64,000 bases of DNA from Anabaena sp. WA102 (GCF_001277295.1 NZ_CP011456.1:1054001-1118000); one strand, 5' to 3'. Numbered from the stretch's first letter, positions 33,146 to 43,073 are shown. The notes: generated by a model not told the origin, from the sequence alone. Translations and numbers: made by a program.

Positions 33146-35041
33146 TTATTCCACAGTCACCGACTTCGCCAAATTTCTCGGCTGATCCACATCCAAACCA
33201 CGCCGCGCCGCAATGTGATAAGCTAACAACTGTAATGGAATTACTGTGAGAATTGGCGAAAGAATTTCCTCAACCTCCGAAACCGGAATTAAATCATTAA
33301 AGATTTCCGCCGCTTCTCCATCTTTTACAGAAGTTACACCAATTAAACGGGAATCTCTGGCTTTTGCTTCTTGGGCATTAGAAATTACCTTTTCATATAC
33401 ATTACCAGGAACAGCGATCGCCACCACCGGAACTTTCGCATCTAACAACGCAATTGGTCCATGTTTCATTTCCCCTGCTGGATAGCCTTCGGCATGAATA
33501 TAGCTAATTTCCTTTAATTTTAAAGCCCCTTCTAACGCAATCGGAAAATTAATTCCTCTCCCAATAAAGATAAAATCTTTTGTTTCTGAAAAATCATGTA
33601 CCAAATGTTCAATATAACGTTCTTGAGTTTCCAAAATCGCTTCAATTTCCCCTGGTAACTGCCGTAAACCCGTGAGAATTTCCTCAAATCTCGAATCACT
33701 AATCTCCTGACGACGATAAGCCAAATCTAGCGCCAAAGCATAAAACGCCATCAATTGCGCTATGAAAGTTTTCGTCGCCGCTACACCAATTTCAATTCCC
33801 CCATGAGTATTGATAATATTCGCCACCATATTCCCTAAACTACTTTCTGGGCGATTAGTAATCCCCAAAAGTCGCGCTTGATACTTAGATTCTTTCCCCT
33901 GTCGGCGTTCTTTTTCCATCGCCAAAGCCGCCAATGTATCAGCAGTTTCCCCAGATTGTGTCACCCCAACAGTCAGAGTATTAGCAGTTAAAGGTGAAGG
34001 CGCGTATCGAAACTCTGAAGCATATTGTACCTGAGTTGGAATTCCTGCCAACTGTTCTAATAAATATTTACCCACCAATGCCGCGTGCCAACTTGTACCA
34101 CAGGCAACAATTTGAATTTGTTCTAAATCTGCGTAGAATTCCGCTGGTAAATCCAATTTCACCGGTGATTCCGCAGTAATTTCTCCATTCTCCACTGTTG
34201 AGAAATAAGCCTCTAAACAATCCCGCACCACCCCCGGTTGCTCATAGATTTCCTTGAGCATAAAATGTTTGAATCCCTGTTTTTCCACCATAATGGGATT
34301 CCAGTTCAGAGTCCGAGGATGCTTTTTCAAACGATTTCCCGCAAAGTTATAGACTTCCACTCCTAAAGGAGTCAACCGGGCAATTTCGCCGTTCTCTAGG
34401 GACAACACAGCGCGGGTATAAGGAACAATCGCCGGCGTATCGGAAGCACAGAAAAACTCACCCTGTCCAAACCCAATCACTAAAGGCGCTTGTTGACGAA
34501 CTACAATCAACTCATCAGGGTAATCAGCAGAAATAGCCGCAACAGCATAAGCCCCCTCTAATTTACTTACAGCTTCTCGCACCGCGTCTAAAAACACCGA
34601 AGGGGAATTAGGATTTTCAGGAGTATGCTTTAAACACTCAGCAATCAAATGAGGAATTACCTCTGTATCTGTTTCTGAGCGAAATTCATGTCCTAGTGCC
34701 TTCAGGTGTTCCCGCAACTCTCGATAATTCTCAATAATCCCATTTTGTACCACAGCTATCCGCAGTGCCGTATCTAAATGAGGATGGGCATTGTACTCTT
34801 CCGGTTTACCATGAGTTGCCCAGCGCGTGTGACCAATCCCTATTTGGGCAGGATTTTCGATTTGTTCCAGTTTAGAACGCAAATTGAGTAATTTACCCTT
34901 AGCCCGCACACAATGCACGTCACCTTCCAAAATAGTGGCAATTCCTGCCGAATCGTAACCTCTATATTCTAATTTCTCTAATCCAGCCAGTAAAATATCT
35001 GTCGCTGTCTGAGTGCCTATATATCCAACTATTCCACACAT
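33146..35041 (-). CDS. glmS: Glutamine-fructose-6-phosphate aminotransferase (isomerizing)
   Basis: 631 aa, full length. It makes glucosamine-6-phosphate from fructose-6-phosphate and glutamine, feeding UDP-GlcNAc for peptidoglycan and for PseB. The N-terminal glutaminase domain has the nucleophile C2 in MCGIVGYIGTQTATDILL, plus EYRGYDSAGIA, GHTRWATHG and HNG-type VVQNGIIENY. Two SIS domains follow (ACGTSWHAALVGKYLLEQLA, TVGVTQSGETADTLAAL, FIFIGRGINFPIALEGALKL). The C-terminus is the conserved DQPRNLAKSVTVE. No glmS ribozyme-like structure is apparent upstream. ATG at 35039-35041. Confidence 0.96.
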   Translation of the reverse strand: MCGIVGYIGTQTATDILLAGLEKLEYRGYDSAGIATILEGDVHCVRAKGKLLNLRSKLEQIENPAQIGIGHTRWATHGKPEEYNAHPHLDTALRIAVVQNGIIENYRELREHLKALGHEFRSETDTEVIPHLIAECLKHTPENPNSPSVFLDAVREAVSKLEGAYAVAAISADYPDELIVVRQQAPLVIGFGQGEFFCASDTPAIVPYTRAVLSLENGEIARLTPLGVEVYNFAGNRLKKHPRTLNWNPIMVEKQGFKHFMLKEIYEQPGVVRDCLEAYFSTVENGEITAESPVKLDLPAEFYADLEQIQIVACGTSWHAALVGKYLLEQLAGIPTQVQYASEFRYAPSPLTANTLTVGVTQSGETADTLAALAMEKERRQGKESKYQARLLGITNRPESSLGNMVANIINTHGGIEIGVAATKTFIAQLMAFYALALDLAYRRQEISDSRFEEILTGLRQLPGEIEAILETQERYIEHLVHDFSETKDFIFIGRGINFPIALEGALKLKEISYIHAEGYPAGEMKHGPIALLDAKVPVVAIAVPGNVYEKVISNAQEAKARDSRLIGVTSVKDGEAAEIFNDLIPVSEVEEILSPILTVIPLQLLAYHIAARRGLDVDQPRNLAKSVTVE

Positions 35042-35109
35042 TGCTTAAACCACTCCAGTTTCAGGATGATTAAATTTTAAGTATAGTTGCTGGAATGAAT
35101 AAGCCACTT

Positions 35110-35262
35110 TAGCAAATTGGTTATTGGTTATTGGTCATTGGTCATTGGTCATTGGTTATTAGGAATAGGAAACAGGAAACAAATAGATATAACAACGGAC
35201 AATGGACAACGGACAATGGACAACGGACAACTGACAACGAACAACGGACAACGGACAACTGA
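35110..35262. repeat. Short tandem repeats (heptanucleotide type)
   Basis: Two runs: GGTCATTGGTCATTGGTCAT-type heptamers (about 35114-35160) and GGACAACGGACAATGGACAA-type heptamers (about 35194-35264). Such runs are usual between cyanobacterial genes. They separate the convergent-free ends of psaC and the start of glmS. Confidence 0.8.
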
Positions 35263-35264
35263 CA

Positions 35265-35324
35265 ACAAAAATGCTGAGGAATGAGGAAAGAATCTAAATG
35301 TTTCTCCCGCTCTCACTCCTCAGC
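35265..35324 (-). terminator. Probable rho-independent terminator of psaC
   Basis: On the minus strand GCTGAGGAGTGAG pairs with CTCATTCCTCAGC (one G-U pair), loop about 26 nt, followed by ATTTTTG. It begins about 30 nt after the psaC stop. The G-U pair exists only in the minus-strand RNA, which fits a psaC transcript. Confidence 0.65.
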
Positions 35325-35356
35325 GCTAAAAGACCAAGAATTTAGAAATGAAATTC

Positions 35357-35602
35357 TTAGTAAGCCAAGCCCATGCTGCGAGTTGTTTCAGCGCCTAAAT
35401 AAACGCGAATACTCAAAAAGTCGGTGGGGCAAGCAGTTTCACAACGCTTACAACCTACACAGTCTTCAGTGCGGGGAGAAGCAGCCACTTGAGCAGCCTT
35501 ACAGCCATCCCAAGGAACCATTTCTAGTACGTCAGTAGGACAAGCGCGGACGCATTGTGTACAGCCAATGCAGGTGTCGTAGATTTTTACGGTATGAGAC
35601 AT
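35357..35602 (-). CDS. psaC: Photosystem I iron-sulfur centre protein PsaC
   Basis: 81 aa, exact family length. It binds the terminal 4Fe-4S clusters FA and FB of photosystem I on the stromal side. Both cluster motifs are present: CIGCTQCVRACP (residues about 11-22) and CVGCKRCETACP (about 48-59). The C-terminus GAETTRSMGLAY is the one that docks on PsaA/PsaB. The ATG is preceded by AAAGGAGCAGTTTTTTCA, a good ribosome site. It is monocistronic, with its own terminator. Confidence 0.98.
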   Translation of the reverse strand: MSHTVKIYDTCIGCTQCVRACPTDVLEMVPWDGCKAAQVAASPRTEDCVGCKRCETACPTDFLSIRVYLGAETTRSMGLAY

Positions 35603-36066
35603 TGAAAAAACTGCTCCTTTCGGGTGTTCTTCTGAGGTGAAATAATCATAATCAAGGCATAGTTTACCCCAGGGCTTGATAGCTTGTAAGCAAAAGGCTA
35701 CATAACTTTAAACAATGTAATAGACACCTTAACTAATTTATCCCCCAAAATTGCTGTTATATAGCTGTAATCAGCAACATCGCCATTTAGTGTTTACCCA
35801 ACTTACTCCCTGTCAAACATGGCAATTTGTAAAGATGTGTAAATTAACAGTCGTTTTCTGGAGGTCATCTATCATACCTGTGATCTATACTCTATAGATT
35901 GATCAGCCCTGGTTAAGTTGTAATGGAATATTAACTTTTAAATGACTTTATAATCCTGTAAAGACGTTTCATCAAACGTTGCTACAAAAATGGGGAACGA
36001 AGCAAAAATATCGCCAAAATATTGCGATACTCTATATGTATGTAAATCACATCACATAAACTGATC
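35603..36066. promoter_or_regulatory. Divergent upstream region of psaC and the DUF6464 gene
   Basis: 464 bases between two divergent starts, so it must hold both promoters. The part nearest psaC has the AAGGAG ribosome site. I see no copy of the repeat families here, which is unusual for this window and agrees with a conserved control region. I cannot place individual promoter boxes with confidence. Confidence 0.4.
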
Positions 36067-36417
36067 ATGGAGCTAAATTCTTTACCCACTGAGGTAATTT
36101 TGACACATCCGCGTCAGTCTCTTGGTAAGTTACAACTTGATTGGACACCCCAACCGGGAAACTATCTTGATTTTGAAGGTAAAACCTACGCAGTTTTAGA
36201 GCGTTGCCATAGATATCAGCTTAGAGGAGGACGCTATAGTTTACACAATATCGCTATTTATGTCCAAAAAGCCCAAAGACCGGAAGAAAAAAGTTTAGTA
36301 GAGGGACGTTGGGTTATCGGTGATGCTACTTGTCATTATAATGCTCTTTCAGAAATTATCCGTTGTGCTGTTAACCCAGAAGGACCATGTAAATCCTGTC
36401 GGTTCTATGAAAATTAG
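36067..36417 (+). CDS. DUF6464 family protein
   Basis: 116 aa. Family-typical text: GNYLDFEGKTYAVLERCHRY, RGGRYSLHNIAIYVQKAQRP, GRWVIGDATCHYNALSEIIR and a C-terminal cysteine set CAVNPEGPCKSCRFYE. The three late cysteines plus C-H in ATCHYNA could bind a metal. The family is restricted to cyanobacteria (and relatives) and its role is unknown. ATG at 36067 follows a CTGATC leader with no obvious strong ribosome site. Confidence 0.85.
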   Translation: MELNSLPTEVILTHPRQSLGKLQLDWTPQPGNYLDFEGKTYAVLERCHRYQLRGGRYSLHNIAIYVQKAQRPEEKSLVEGRWVIGDATCHYNALSEIIRCAVNPEGPCKSCRFYEN

Positions 36418-36536
36418 GGAACAGGGAACAGGGAACAGGAAACAGATGGAGAGACGATGTTACCCAATCACCAATCACCAATTACCAATTACCCATTACC
36501 AATTACCCATTACCAATTACCCATTACCAATTACCT
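36418..36536. repeat. Short tandem repeats (ATTACCA heptamers)
   Basis: GGGAACAGGGAACAGGAAAC is followed by repeated ATTACCA / ATTACCC heptamers up to 36533. The fmt stop codon (36517-36519) and its last codons lie inside the run, so the fmt C-terminus is set by repeat length. Confidence 0.8.
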
Positions 36537-37518
36537 CACCAACAGTTAATCGAGTCCCATTGACAAAATCCCATCCTGATTGGGGACGTTTACCTGTTAA
36601 TTGCACTTCCCGCAGCAGTAATAAACCTGCCCCTGTTTGGACAATTGCTCCTAGTCCTTTAGTAATATTTACTACTTCTCCAGGTTGACCTGATATAGTT
36701 GATAAGTTAGGTATTTTGTTAATTTTTTCCTGTAACTGCTCTGGTAATTCTTGAATGTACGCTGACTCTATGGGAACAGTAGCAATGATTTTCAATGGTT
36801 GATTGCGGAAGCTGGCAATACAGTTAGGATAAAAGCCGCGAATTTGATTGTGTAATTGGATGGCACTTTTTGCCCAGTCTAAGTCATAGTCTGGTTTTTG
36901 AATCAAAGATGCGTAAGTGGCTGTGGCATGATCTTGAGGAGTTGGTGTAATTTCCTGACGTTCTAGTTTATATAGGGTTTCTATGAGTAAATCTGCACCA
37001 GCGATCGCTAACTTTTCCGCTAAAATCTGAGCATTATCTAGTAAATTAATTGGTGTAGTTGCTTTGAGGAGCATATCACCTGTATCCATGCCCTTATCCA
37101 TAAGCATAGTTGTAATCCCGGTTTCTTTTTCACCATTGTAGATACTCCACTGAATTGGTGCAGCCCCGCGATATTGAGGGAGAATTGATCCATGTACGTT
37201 GACACAACCTAGCTTTGGCATATCTAATATTTTCTTAGACAAAATTTGTCCATAAGCAATGACTACAAACACATCTGCTTCCATCTGCTTGAGTCGTGTT
37301 AAGGTTTCAACATCTTTTTTGAGTCTTTCCGGTTGCCATACTGGAATATGATGATCTGTAGCTAAGGTTTTCACGGGGGAAGGTGTCAGTTTATTCCCAC
37401 GTTCTCGGCGTTTATCTGGTTGGGTAATTACAGCAAGTACCTGAAAATCACTGTTTTCCAAGAGTTTTTTAAAGGTGGGAATCGCAAAATCTGGAGTGCC
37501 AAAAAATACTATTTTCAT
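36517..37518 (-). CDS. fmt: Methionyl-tRNA formyltransferase
   Basis: 333 aa. It formylates Met-tRNAfMet from 10-formyl-THF for initiation. N-terminal motif MKIVFFGTPDFAIPTFKKLL; active-site region GCVNVHGSILPQYRGAAPIQ (catalytic N-H pair) and GITTMLMDKGMDTGDML; DADLLIETL-type helix, then the C-terminal OB-like domain with IRGFYPNCIASFRNQPLKI. Normal length. The last residues (GEVIGNG) are read from the heptamer run at 36418-36536. ATG at 37516-37518. Confidence 0.95.
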   Translation of the reverse strand: MKIVFFGTPDFAIPTFKKLLENSDFQVLAVITQPDKRRERGNKLTPSPVKTLATDHHIPVWQPERLKKDVETLTRLKQMEADVFVVIAYGQILSKKILDMPKLGCVNVHGSILPQYRGAAPIQWSIYNGEKETGITTMLMDKGMDTGDMLLKATTPINLLDNAQILAEKLAIAGADLLIETLYKLERQEITPTPQDHATATYASLIQKPDYDLDWAKSAIQLHNQIRGFYPNCIASFRNQPLKIIATVPIESAYIQELPEQLQEKINKIPNLSTISGQPGEVVNITKGLGAIVQTGAGLLLLREVQLTGKRPQSGWDFVNGTRLTVGEVIGNG

Positions 37519-38129
37519 TAGTTATTAATCATTAATTACGAGTCATGAGTCATTAATTAATGGTAAGTGTGTTCCTCATCACTGACAACTGCGACATCTG
37601 AATATTAGTAAAATTATGTTGAGCATTTTTGATTATGGGAAATAAATTTTCATGGTTTGATGGTATAGTGTTTACTATTAGTTGAGTAAAAACAGCTTCG
37701 ATAAACTATCAATAGTCCAGGTAGTTAGTTCGGCGATGCTTTCGGTTCGGAAGCCTATCATTATTTGCATCTACTGTTGACGGATTTTGTGCGTCTGGCT
37801 GTGTTTTAGAGTTGGTCATTTCTCTACTAAATCAAAATTATTCGATAATTGCCCAAGTTCAAAGTAGACTGTGTTTGCTTAATCGCAGCGGTTACGAGTG
37901 TAAATTACAGTTTGTTGTTCTGGTGTATGAATTTAATGTTTTTGTTTACTATTGATCGTGCATCAGTTAATCTGAATTTGCCAATATATAGGTTCTGATC
38001 GGGTAAGTCCTGCGCTATTATATCCAGCCAGAAACAAAGCATATTATTGGGAAATTACTTGATTTAAAAGGATGTTTGAAAACTTTTTGACGAATTATAT
38101 TCGCCTCAGTTAGTATGAATTTAGACTTT
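37519..38129. other. Intergenic, one possible small ORF
   Basis: About 610 bases upstream of fmt. Apart from the small frame at 37709-37819 I see no gene. The composition around 37700-37900 is less AT-rich than the flanks, as in old coding sequence. Confidence 0.4.
37709..37819 (-). CDS. Possible 36-aa protein or gene remnant
   Basis: From ATG (37817-37819) the minus strand reads MTNSKTQPDAQNPSTVDANN followed by DRLPNRKHRRTNYLDY and TGA. Codon use looks coding (hydrophilic, varied third positions) and a weak AGAGA precedes the start. It could be a genuine small protein or the surviving N-terminus of a longer gene. Not recognised. Confidence 0.25.
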   Translation of the reverse strand: MTNSKTQPDAQNPSTVDANNDRLPNRKHRRTNYLDY

Positions 38130-38280
38130 TAAGTAATTGGAAAAAATATTTACAGTCATTGCGAGCGAAGGGAAGCAATCACAACCCTTGGAATTGCTTG
38201 ATTTCACTTCGTTCCATATGGCTAACGCCACGCAACGCTTACGCAATAAAATTGTGTAATTAATTCTGTCTCACTACTTA
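38130..38280. mobile_element. 151-bp MITE, family M1, copy 3
   Basis: Same orientation and sequence as 9809-9960, with one base lost in the left end (TTGGAAAAAATATT) and GCAATAAAATTG in place of GCAATGACATTG. Confidence 0.8.
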
Positions 38281-38874
38281 AAACAACCTCTAAGACAAGT
38301 TTTAATATCATCTCTAGATTTTGGCTACGTAGGTGTTCAGCCAAAACCGGATTTTAGGGGTTTTGAATGGGGGAGACTGACATCAGTAAATTAACATTCA
38401 GAATGCTGATCAATTCGATTCTTAATCAAGTGCTGACGGCTGAATGCTTGAATTTACACTCCTGATAAACATACCTGTATTCTACTGGTATTAAATATGG
38501 ATGTTGCTTGAACTGACAATAATGATGGTATTTATTAACAGATGTAATTTACTGTTAACTTCTATCCCGTCATGATTGTATATTATGTAAAGATTATGAG
38601 GGGGTAAATGGTGATAATAAAACTTTTGTAAAGCAATGCAACATTTGAATAAGAGACTTCCAAATAAAAAAATGTCCCAAAACTGATGCAAAAATTCTCT
38701 CTCTGTGTACTCTGTGCCTCTGTGGTTCGTTTCTTGGGATAATTTATTTCTTGGAAGTCTCTAAATTATCTCGTAAAAGCTTTTGGTTTGTTGATATACA
38801 TATAGTCATAGCTTTTTTCCATTTCCGTATAAATACTGCCCGCACTTAGCAACTGCCCCCTAGAGAGTCTCATC
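38281..38874. other. Upstream region of the 416-aa gene
   Basis: 594 bases without a credible gene. A short repeat CTCTGTGCCTCTGTGGTTCG (38708-38727) is the reverse sense of CGAACCACAGAGAACACAGA near 32718. Nothing else recognised. Confidence 0.4.
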
Positions 38875-40125
38875 ATGCTTAAACCCCTTTTGGTGTCAGG
38901 ATGGTTCCGTGTTCAACCATTTCTCAAGTACATTGCCATAGTTATTATAATTTCACCTTTCGTGGGAATATCTATTAATGCTACCTTAGCGAAACAATTA
39001 GAAGCAGCAATTGTGAGTTCGGGAATTAGCAAATCTCATCCAAAATTGACAGAAAATTCTGCTACTAAGCAGTTAAATTTACAATTTGCTCAAGTTAACT
39101 CTCAAACAGGAAAAATATCCGTTGGTGAAGGGATACATTCATTACCGAAAGATGGCGTGACTTCAGGGATAGAAAGAGAAAGTTATCAAGTGGGGAATAA
39201 TGTTGTTAGTGAAACTGTAACATCAGTTAATGTGGCACAATTTCCAAACCCAACATCGGTTAATCAAGTTAATTTAATTCAAAAATCACAAGACGCAAAA
39301 GCAGAAGCTGATTTAAATTCTCCAGTCAGTGAGAATGCTGTATCTAAGGAATTGGCAACATCAACAGTTATACCTAAAACTGGAGAAATCCCTGTTAGTG
39401 AACAGCAAAATGAGTCAGAGACGGCACAAACTGATCCTATAGGTAGTCCCCACCCCATCCCTTGGCAATGGATTTTGGCTACTCAAGAAGCGGTTGGGGG
39501 GAAAGGTGGTTCTGGTGTCCGCTACTATCGGAGTATTCCTGTAGTTTCTCCTGATGGCAGGTATGCGATTTATAGTCGGGTGCAAATGCAAGTAAAACCG
39601 GAAATGCACAATAGCCGAGTTAATAGTGTGTTGTTTGTGGAAGATAGACAAACCAAGCGGTTACGGGTGATGACATCAACTAGCTTGGTAATTGATCCGC
39701 TGTTAAAGAGACAGGCTAGTTTGTCAGTAGAAACGGATCGTGATGGAAATATGGGTGTATTAGTGCCTGTGAGTTGGTCTGAAAAAGGCGATCGCTTTTT
39801 AGCCCGTAAATTTGTGGCTATTTTTAATACCGCAGATGCCACAGATCAGGCTGTAATTTGGAATCGTCAACAAAATCATCTCAATGTAGTTAGTCCTGTG
39901 CAATCCGAAGATGATCACGAAAAAATAGCTATTTTGTTAGGTTGGAGTAAAAAGCAACCTAATAATGTGTTATTCCGTGCTGGTGAATTAGGGGAGGAAA
40001 ATTGGCCTTTATTGCAAGTGACTAATGATGGTAGAACTGTAGATATTTCAGCAGAAGGGGATCAGGCAGTAACTTTCGGTGAAAGAGGTAGCATTTGGGC
40101 AGATCCACAGCTTGCTTCTCGATAA
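38875..40125 (+). CDS. Conserved hypothetical, signal-anchored, beta-rich C-terminal domain
   Basis: 416 aa. The N-terminus has a hydrophobic stretch (YIAIVIIISPFVGISINATL, residues about 22-41), a signal peptide or membrane anchor. Residues 45-180 are low-complexity Ser/Thr/Gln/Glu-rich linker. From about 195 a compact domain begins (IPWQWILATQEAV, GVRYYRSIPVVSPDGRYAIY, VLFVEDRQTKRLRVMTSTSL, VPVSWSEKGDRFLARKFVAI), with SPDGRYAIYSRV and SEKGDRFLAR resembling blades of TolB/WD-like propellers. A periplasmic or thylakoid-lumen protein of unknown role. Followed by the stop at 40123 and a convergent ClC gene. Confidence 0.75.
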   Translation: MLKPLLVSGWFRVQPFLKYIAIVIIISPFVGISINATLAKQLEAAIVSSGISKSHPKLTENSATKQLNLQFAQVNSQTGKISVGEGIHSLPKDGVTSGIERESYQVGNNVVSETVTSVNVAQFPNPTSVNQVNLIQKSQDAKAEADLNSPVSENAVSKELATSTVIPKTGEIPVSEQQNESETAQTDPIGSPHPIPWQWILATQEAVGGKGGSGVRYYRSIPVVSPDGRYAIYSRVQMQVKPEMHNSRVNSVLFVEDRQTKRLRVMTSTSLVIDPLLKRQASLSVETDRDGNMGVLVPVSWSEKGDRFLARKFVAIFNTADATDQAVIWNRQQNHLNVVSPVQSEDDHEKIAILLGWSKKQPNNVLFRAGELGEENWPLLQVTNDGRTVDISAEGDQAVTFGERGSIWADPQLASR

Positions 40126-40239
40126 TGGTGTCTAAACTATGATTTTTATGGTTTTTATGATTTTTATGATGTAATTTGATGCATATTTTTTGTCAGAACA
40201 AAGATGGTCAATAACTCATTAAAATCACATAAATCATAG

Positions 40240-42849
40240 TTAAGACATTGCGCTGCTGACTAAAATTACCGTAATATCAACACCAGAGGCGATCGCTTCG
40301 GGGATGTTTCCTTGAATGGCTTGTTGTAATAGTCCCTCACGGGAAGCACCCAAGACTACAACATCGAAACCTTCAGTTTTCACCAACTCAATTACTCCAG
40401 TGGTGACAGATTCAGCTTGTAAAGATGCAGCAACAACATTGCCTTGTAAATTACGGTGACGCATTAATTGCCGGGTAGATGCTTCTAAAACTGTCATATC
40501 AGGTGCTGTTTCCCCAGGTTTAACTACTTGGGTTAAGCGAATTTCTATCTCATTTTTCAAAGTGACTAAAGCCGGTAATAATTTGATGGCTATGGGTGCA
40601 TTTGGTCCCCCAGCCATAGGGACTAACCATCGTTTAAATTGTTGATATGAATGGCAATTATTGCCTAATTTTACTAAAACAACATCACAATTTGCTTGAC
40701 GAATTACCGTATCTACAACATTGCCAAAAATCCTGCCGGGGGTAGATGTATTTCCCTTCCAACCCATGAAAATTAGATCTATGTATCGTTCCTTAGTTGT
40801 TTCTAAAATTGCTTGGGCAACATCATGGGCGACCCGAATTTGGGTATGAATGGGAATGTGCAGTTTTTTGGCTAAACTTTCGGCTTGTCGGAGTAAGCGG
40901 CGACTTTTTGCGGTGTTGACTGGGGTTTCCGCTGGGGAAATGTGACGGGATACTAAGATGATTTGTAAACATTCTATTTCATAATGGCGATCGCGGGCAA
41001 TAGCGGCAGCCATTTCTAGTAATACGGGGGCGGTTTCCGGGTTAGCAATGGTAACTAATAATCTCCCTCTCCCAATACTAGGCGATCGAGTTTGGTAAAC
41101 TAAATAAGAAGGTTCTGCTTGGGGACCTGTCACCCCATTTTCGCCATTCAAATGATCTGCTTCAGCACGAATAATATCAGCGCGAGTAATAATCCCAATT
41201 AATTTTTTACCATCTACCACAGGTAAACGACTAATTTGATATCTATCTAATAAATAGAGAACATGACTTAATCTATCTGCTGGTGTCACCGTCACCGGCT
41301 TAGGTGTCATAATTTCTTTTAAAAGAGTTTCATGGGGCAAAAGATGATTCCGAATCTTCTGTAAATCAGTTTGGGAAACTAAGCCGACTAATTTATTATT
41401 TTCTACTACAGGAAAACCGCGATGATGGGAACGAGAAAAAGCCTTAATCACTTCATCTCCCGTCATTTCTGCTTCCAAAGTTTCCACCAAGCACTGCATC
41501 ACATCCTTAGCAGTTAACTGAGTTAATATCCCTTGGGTCGGACTATTTTTTTGAATAACAACTCCATTTAATTTTAAAAGTTTGTCATAGAGTGAACCAG
41601 GAACAACCTTCTCCGCTACCAGATAAGATACCACAGATACCACCATTAAAGGTAAGACTAAATTAAAGTCTGTCGTCATTTCAAAAACAATCACAATTGC
41701 AGTAATGGGAACTTTAGAAACCGCGCTAAAAAATCCCCCCATTCCGGCTAATGCGTAGGTAGTCGGTGAACCAAATCCAAATACTTGCAATTCACATACG
41801 CCAATAATATGTCCTAAACAAGAACCTAAAATTAAACTGGGTGCAAATAATCCCCCAGGTGCGCCCGAACCAAAAGCAATTAATGTTAAGATAAATTGGG
41901 CAATAAAGGCAATTCCCGCTAAAGGAATATTTGGTTCACTGGCAATCATAAACTCCCGCAAACCTGTATTATCCCGAAAAGTTTCTGGTAGCAAAGACAT
42001 AATTAAACCCGAAGCCAAACCAGCTATTGCTACCCGCAAAGGTAAACTAATATGTAAACGGCGGTAAGCTTGAATACTAAAAATTAATCCCTGATTAAAT
42101 AAAGCTGCTAATAAACCCGCTAAAATTCCTAAAATTAATAAAGTCGGAATTTCTAATAGGGAAAAACTGCTAGAGTGATTAATCAGTTTTAAGTCTAGTT
42201 GAAAACTCCCACCACCTAACCAGCGGGAGATCACGCCACCAATAAAAGAAGCGATAATTGCCGTTCCTAAAGTTAAACCTGATAAATCTTGTAATAATTC
42301 TTCAATAATAAATAAGACCCCGGCTAGAGGCGCATTAAAAGCCGCTGCTAAACCAGCCCCCGCCCCCGCGGCAATCATTTGGCGGCGATGATCTGGAGAA
42401 GTGGGAACTAAGCGACTCATACCCGCCGCTAACCCCGCACCAACTTGAACTGTCGGTCCCTGTCTACCCAAGGTTAATCCTGAACCCAAGGCGATAATTG
42501 CTGAGATTAACTTGACAAAAGCTACTCTCCATGATAGTTTAATTGGCACATTCGCCAAAGCAGCTTTGACTTGGGGAATGCCACTACCAGCCGCTTCTGG
42601 TGCTAATCGCTGCACTAACCAACCGGAAAGAAACCCCAAACTTAGGCCAATAAATGGTAGAGATATCCAGGCTGGGAAAATGTGAGTTGTATGCACTCGC
42701 CATGTTCCCAACCACCCTGAACCTTGTTTGAGTAATACCGCAGATAAAGCGGCTACTATCCCAATTATAGAAGCTTCTGCTATGGCTAGTCCCTTTCTAG
42801 GTTGCCAAAAGTTCCGAAACTGCTGGGTTAGCATTGTCAGGGAAATCAT
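40240..42849 (-). CDS. ClC-type anion channel/transporter with CBS pair and tandem Usp domains
   Basis: 869 aa in three parts. Residues 1-430 form the ClC core: GSGIP (88-92), GRQGP (128-132), FNAPLAGVLFIIEELLQD and GSGAPGGLFAPSLILGSCLG. Two CBS domains follow (about 445-570: KDVMQCLVETLEAEMTGDEV, RGFPVVENNKLVGLVSQTDL, SRLPVVDGKKLIGIITRADI), then two universal-stress-like domains (about 595-869). The usual gating glutamate of GREGP is glutamine (Q130) here, as I recall for cyanobacterial members of this subtype, which suggests channel-like or uncoupled conduction. CBS and Usp parts probably sense nucleotides. Plasma membrane. Confidence 0.92.
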   Translation of the reverse strand: MISLTMLTQQFRNFWQPRKGLAIAEASIIGIVAALSAVLLKQGSGWLGTWRVHTTHIFPAWISLPFIGLSLGFLSGWLVQRLAPEAAGSGIPQVKAALANVPIKLSWRVAFVKLISAIIALGSGLTLGRQGPTVQVGAGLAAGMSRLVPTSPDHRRQMIAAGAGAGLAAAFNAPLAGVLFIIEELLQDLSGLTLGTAIIASFIGGVISRWLGGGSFQLDLKLINHSSSFSLLEIPTLLILGILAGLLAALFNQGLIFSIQAYRRLHISLPLRVAIAGLASGLIMSLLPETFRDNTGLREFMIASEPNIPLAGIAFIAQFILTLIAFGSGAPGGLFAPSLILGSCLGHIIGVCELQVFGFGSPTTYALAGMGGFFSAVSKVPITAIVIVFEMTTDFNLVLPLMVVSVVSYLVAEKVVPGSLYDKLLKLNGVVIQKNSPTQGILTQLTAKDVMQCLVETLEAEMTGDEVIKAFSRSHHRGFPVVENNKLVGLVSQTDLQKIRNHLLPHETLLKEIMTPKPVTVTPADRLSHVLYLLDRYQISRLPVVDGKKLIGIITRADIIRAEADHLNGENGVTGPQAEPSYLVYQTRSPSIGRGRLLVTIANPETAPVLLEMAAAIARDRHYEIECLQIILVSRHISPAETPVNTAKSRRLLRQAESLAKKLHIPIHTQIRVAHDVAQAILETTKERYIDLIFMGWKGNTSTPGRIFGNVVDTVIRQANCDVVLVKLGNNCHSYQQFKRWLVPMAGGPNAPIAIKLLPALVTLKNEIEIRLTQVVKPGETAPDMTVLEASTRQLMRHRNLQGNVVAASLQAESVTTGVIELVKTEGFDVVVLGASREGLLQQAIQGNIPEAIASGVDITVILVSSAMS

Positions 42850-43073
42850 AAATTTTAAGTTTAAATTTTTAATCTTTAAATTTTAATTTAAAACTAACTC
42901 TTTCTTGAGTTTTTTAGATGGGTATCTTATTTAGTAATATTAAATATTTTTACTGAGGAGATTGGATGAGAAAAGACGGTAAAATTATTGAAAATACTCT
43001 TGACAAGTTTTTGAGTTTCAGTTATCGTTTAAATATAGTGGAAATCTGTGCGCCCATATATATTAGACTGTCT
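42850..43073. other. Upstream region of the ClC gene
   Basis: About 220 AT-rich bases with no gene or repeat recognised; must hold the ClC promoter. Confidence 0.4.

Noticed and set aside
35042..35109. glmS ribozyme or riboswitch upstream of glmS
   Set aside because: No conserved ribozyme core is visible in the short leader, and heptamer repeats begin soon after; cyanobacteria are not known for it.
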